A stretch of DNA of 7,402 nucleotides, from contig DMNK01000129.1 in NCBI GenBank assembly GCA_003453695.1, forward strand, positions 1 through 7,402, given 5' to 3'. The position numbers and the translations under genes were made by a program. The stretch is from Acidimicrobiaceae bacterium (GTDB lineage: Bacteria; Actinomycetota; Acidimicrobiia; Acidimicrobiales; UBA8190). Position 1 is the first letter of the stretch. Every line of letters starts with the position of its first letter. The notes beneath the pieces were generated by a model. It ran no database searches, was not told the origin of the DNA, and saw nothing but the letters and a program-made list of their open reading frames with translations. This document shows, one piece after another, positions 5,639 to 7,402 of the stretch.

Positions 5639-7402
5639 GTGGCGGTGCTGCGAGCCACCTTCGTACACAGCGGCGCCGCTCGTTATCGGCGTCCCGGCGG
5701 CCCCTGGGACCGGGGCTCGCTCGACAGCGCCTTCTCCGAGAGCGAACGCGCCAGCCTTGTCGACGACGTGGACCGTCTCGAGGGGCGCGCCGTCGAAGAG
5801 GCCGTGGCGTCGGTGTCGGGTGCGCTCCGAGCCGCCGGGGTCCGCCGTCGCCAGGTGGTGTCGTGGCAGCTGGAGAACTCGGCGGCGGGGATCGTGCTGT
5901 ATCGAGCCTGCTGGCGGCTCGGCGCCGTGGCCGCTCCGCTCCATCACCGTCTCGGGCCGGCCGAGGTGGCGGCCGCCCTGGAACAGGTCGACCCCGTTCT
6001 CGTCCTCGGATCGACCGGAATGCCCGTGCTCGACCTGGCCGGCGCCACCCCCTCGGCCGGCCGGACGCGCCAGGTGCGCGGCGGCAGCGTCTCCTCCGGG
6101 CTTGCCGCCCTGCTCGACACCCTGCCCGCCGACGGGGTCCCGGTGCGGCGCGGGTCGGTGGCGGTGCGGCCGAGCGACCTCGCCGTGGCCCTCTTCACCT
6201 CGGGGTCGACCGGCGTGCCCAAGGCGGTGCTGCACACCCATGGCGGCCTCGGCTACAAGGCTGCCACGATGGTCACGGTGCACGGACTCGGGCCCGACGA
6301 CGCCGTGCTCATGCCCGCCCCCCTGGCGCACGTCTCGGGATTGCTGAACGGCGTGCTCATCCCGTCGGTGGCCGGCATTCCGGCCGTGCTCATGGCGAAG
6401 TGGGACCCCGAGATCGCCCTCGAACGCATCCACACAGAGCGCGTGTCGTTCATGGGCGCCCCGCCGGTGTTCTTCTCACAGATGGCCGCCGACACGCACT
6501 TCGCCCCGGACCGAGTGGCGTCGTTGCGCCTCGTGTCGACGGGCGGCGCCTCGGTCAGCCCCGCCTTCGTCGACGCCACGGCGGACGCCTTCGACTGCCG
6601 GGTGAAGCGCACCTACGGGTCGACGGAAGCGCCCACCATCACCACCTCCGGGCCGGATGACAGCCTGCGGCGCGCCCGCGACACCGACGGCCGGGCGGTG
6701 GGCGAGGCCGAGATCGCCGTGCGCGACCCCGACACCGCCAAGCCATTGCCGCCTGGCTCGACAGGGGAGCTGTGGCTACGGGGGCCCGAGCTGTTCGTCG
6801 GCTACGGCGACCGCCTGCAGACCGAGCGGGTCGTGCACCGTCCCGGGGGCTGGTACCGCAGCGGCGATCTCGGCCGTCTCGACGAGGAGGGCTGGCTCAC
6901 CGTGGTGGGGCGGATGTCCGACATCATCATCCGGTCGGGGGAGAACATCTCGGCGTCGGAGGTCGAGGCGGTGCTCGAGGCCCACCCCTCCATCCGTCAC
7001 GCCGTTGCCGTCGCCGTGCCCGACCCCGACGTGGGTGAGCGAGTGGCGGCCTTCGTCGAGTCGGACGGGCCCTTCGACCTCGACCAGTGCCGCAGGTGGT
7101 TCACCGAGCGCGGCATCACCCGCTTCAAGACGCCCGAGTTCGTGGTCCGGGTGGACGCCGTGCCCGTCCTCGCCGCCGGCAAGGCCGACCGCGCCGCCCT
7201 GCGCAAACGTGCCGCCGAGCTGGCGACCACGGCGACGGCCGAGCGGGCAACAGAGCCAACCGAACAAACCGGACGGCCCGAACGGCCCACACGGCCTGGA
7301 CGGCCCGGACGGCCTGGACGGCCTGGACGGCCCGAACGGCCTGGACGGCCCGAACGGCCTGGACGGCCCGAACGGCCTGGACGGCCCGAACGGCCCGAAC
7401 GG
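5639..7402 (+). CDS. AMP-forming acyl-CoA synthetase, cyclohexanecarboxylate-CoA ligase-like, with RP-repeat tail (3' partial)
   Basis: A reading frame of at least 588 codons, open to the window end. It is a complete class I adenylate-forming enzyme that would convert a carboxylic acid to its CoA thioester using ATP. Motifs in order: FTSGSTGVPKA P-loop (186-196), MPAPLAHVSGLLNG substrate-pocket region, TYGSTEAPT (325-333), WYRSGDLG (405-412) with ribose-binding D410, GRMSDIIIRSGENIS (424-438), and catalytic lysine K515 in PVLAAGK, a PX4GK sequence of the kind acetylated by Pat-type enzymes. HHRLGPAEV and the AH(V/M)SG-like pocket resemble AliA-type alicyclic acid ligases, a weak substrate hint. 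The enzyme proper ends near residue 530. A Thr/Glu-rich stretch follows, then from residue 546 a run of Arg-Pro-Gly/Glu triplets with no stop in view. The start is GTG at 5639, probably leaderless; GTG at 5645 is an alternative. It is divergent from the catabolic operon and shares its 42 bp promoter gap. Confidence 0.88.
   Translation, partial: MAVLRATFVHSGAARYRRPGGPWDRGSLDSAFSESERASLVDDVDRLEGRAVEEAVASVSGALRAAGVRRRQVVSWQLENSAAGIVLYRACWRLGAVAAPLHHRLGPAEVAAALEQVDPVLVLGSTGMPVLDLAGATPSAGRTRQVRGGSVSSGLAALLDTLPADGVPVRRGSVAVRPSDLAVALFTSGSTGVPKAVLHTHGGLGYKAATMVTVHGLGPDDAVLMPAPLAHVSGLLNGVLIPSVAGIPAVLMAKWDPEIALERIHTERVSFMGAPPVFFSQMAADTHFAPDRVASLRLVSTGGASVSPAFVDATADAFDCRVKRTYGSTEAPTITTSGPDDSLRRARDTDGRAVGEAEIAVRDPDTAKPLPPGSTGELWLRGPELFVGYGDRLQTERVVHRPGGWYRSGDLGRLDEEGWLTVVGRMSDIIIRSGENISASEVEAVLEAHPSIRHAVAVAVPDPDVGERVAAFVESDGPFDLDQCRRWFTERGITRFKTPEFVVRVDAVPVLAAGKADRAALRKRAAELATTATAERATEPTEQTGRPERPTRPGRPGRPGRPGRPERPGRPERPGRPERPGRPERPER
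7274..7402 (+). repeat. 9 bp tandem repeat, CGGCCNGRA, at least 14 copies
   Basis: Fourteen 9 bp units plus three bases reach the window edge. Two main versions occur: CGGCCTGGA (Arg-Pro-Gly) and CGGCCCGAA (Arg-Pro-Glu). There is one hybrid (CGGCCCGGA, 7301-7309) and one RPT unit (7283-7291). From 7328 to 7381 the two versions alternate strictly as an 18 bp higher-order unit repeated three times; the last two complete units are both RPE. The repeat is in frame with the ligase gene, being a multiple of three. The array may continue outside the window. Confidence 0.95.

Noticed and set aside
5630..6433. Minus-strand open frames of 267 and 119 codons across the rightward ligase.
   Set aside because: The plus-strand frame here has every adenylate-forming motif in order; the opposite frames have none.
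7274..7402. CRISPR array or origin iterons.
   Set aside because: The units are 9 bp, directly adjacent without spacers, and keep the ligase reading frame.

Overview
The window is GC-rich DNA with almost every third codon position G or C, frequent GTG/TTG starts and tightly packed genes. Together with ligase, acyl-CoA dehydrogenase and crotonase sequences of the kind found in actinobacterial 'Fad/Ech' gene sets, this points to a member of the Actinomycetota, possibly an uncultured or Acidimicrobiia-like lineage. That placement is inference: there is no rRNA or other marker gene here.

Layout. Positions 1-51 hold only a short GC-rich hairpin beyond the end of the leftward operon. From 5596 down to 52 four genes run leftwards as one apparent operon: an AMP-forming acyl-CoA synthetase of FadD17/FadD1 type (5596-3779), a single-chain acyl-CoA dehydrogenase (3761-2604, 17 nt after the synthetase stop), a crotonase-fold enoyl-CoA hydratase/isomerase (2537-1728, after a 66 bp gap with a strong Shine-Dalgarno) and a CoA-transferase with its alpha and beta halves fused in one chain (1731-52, start overlapping the crotonase stop as TTGA). 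A 42 bp gap (5597-5638) separates this operon from a rightward gene, a second acyl-CoA synthetase (5639 to beyond the window end) related to cyclohexanecarboxylate-CoA ligase-like enzymes. Its reading frame runs straight into a 9 bp tandem repeat encoding Arg-Pro-Gly/Glu units, and the window ends inside that repeat.

How the genes fit together. The set covers CoA activation of a carboxylic acid, alpha,beta-desaturation, hydration (or another crotonase reaction such as ring hydrolysis), and CoA transfer. This suggests a catabolic cluster for a carboxylic acid, possibly alicyclic, aromatic or steroid-derived. The crotonase plus CoA-transferase order recalls echA20-ipdA-ipdB of mycobacterial steroid ring degradation. 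However, the CoA-transferase here keeps the glutamate that aligns with the nucleophile of glutaconate CoA-transferase, so true CoA transfer is at least as likely as the IpdAB-type hydrolysis. No thiolase, 3-hydroxyacyl-CoA dehydrogenase, transporter or regulator lies in the window, and the substrate cannot be read from the sequence.

Most worth a second look: the fused CoA-transferase with its retained glutamate, the back-to-back promoters that make both divergent genes look leaderless, and the RP(G/E) repeat tail on the second ligase.
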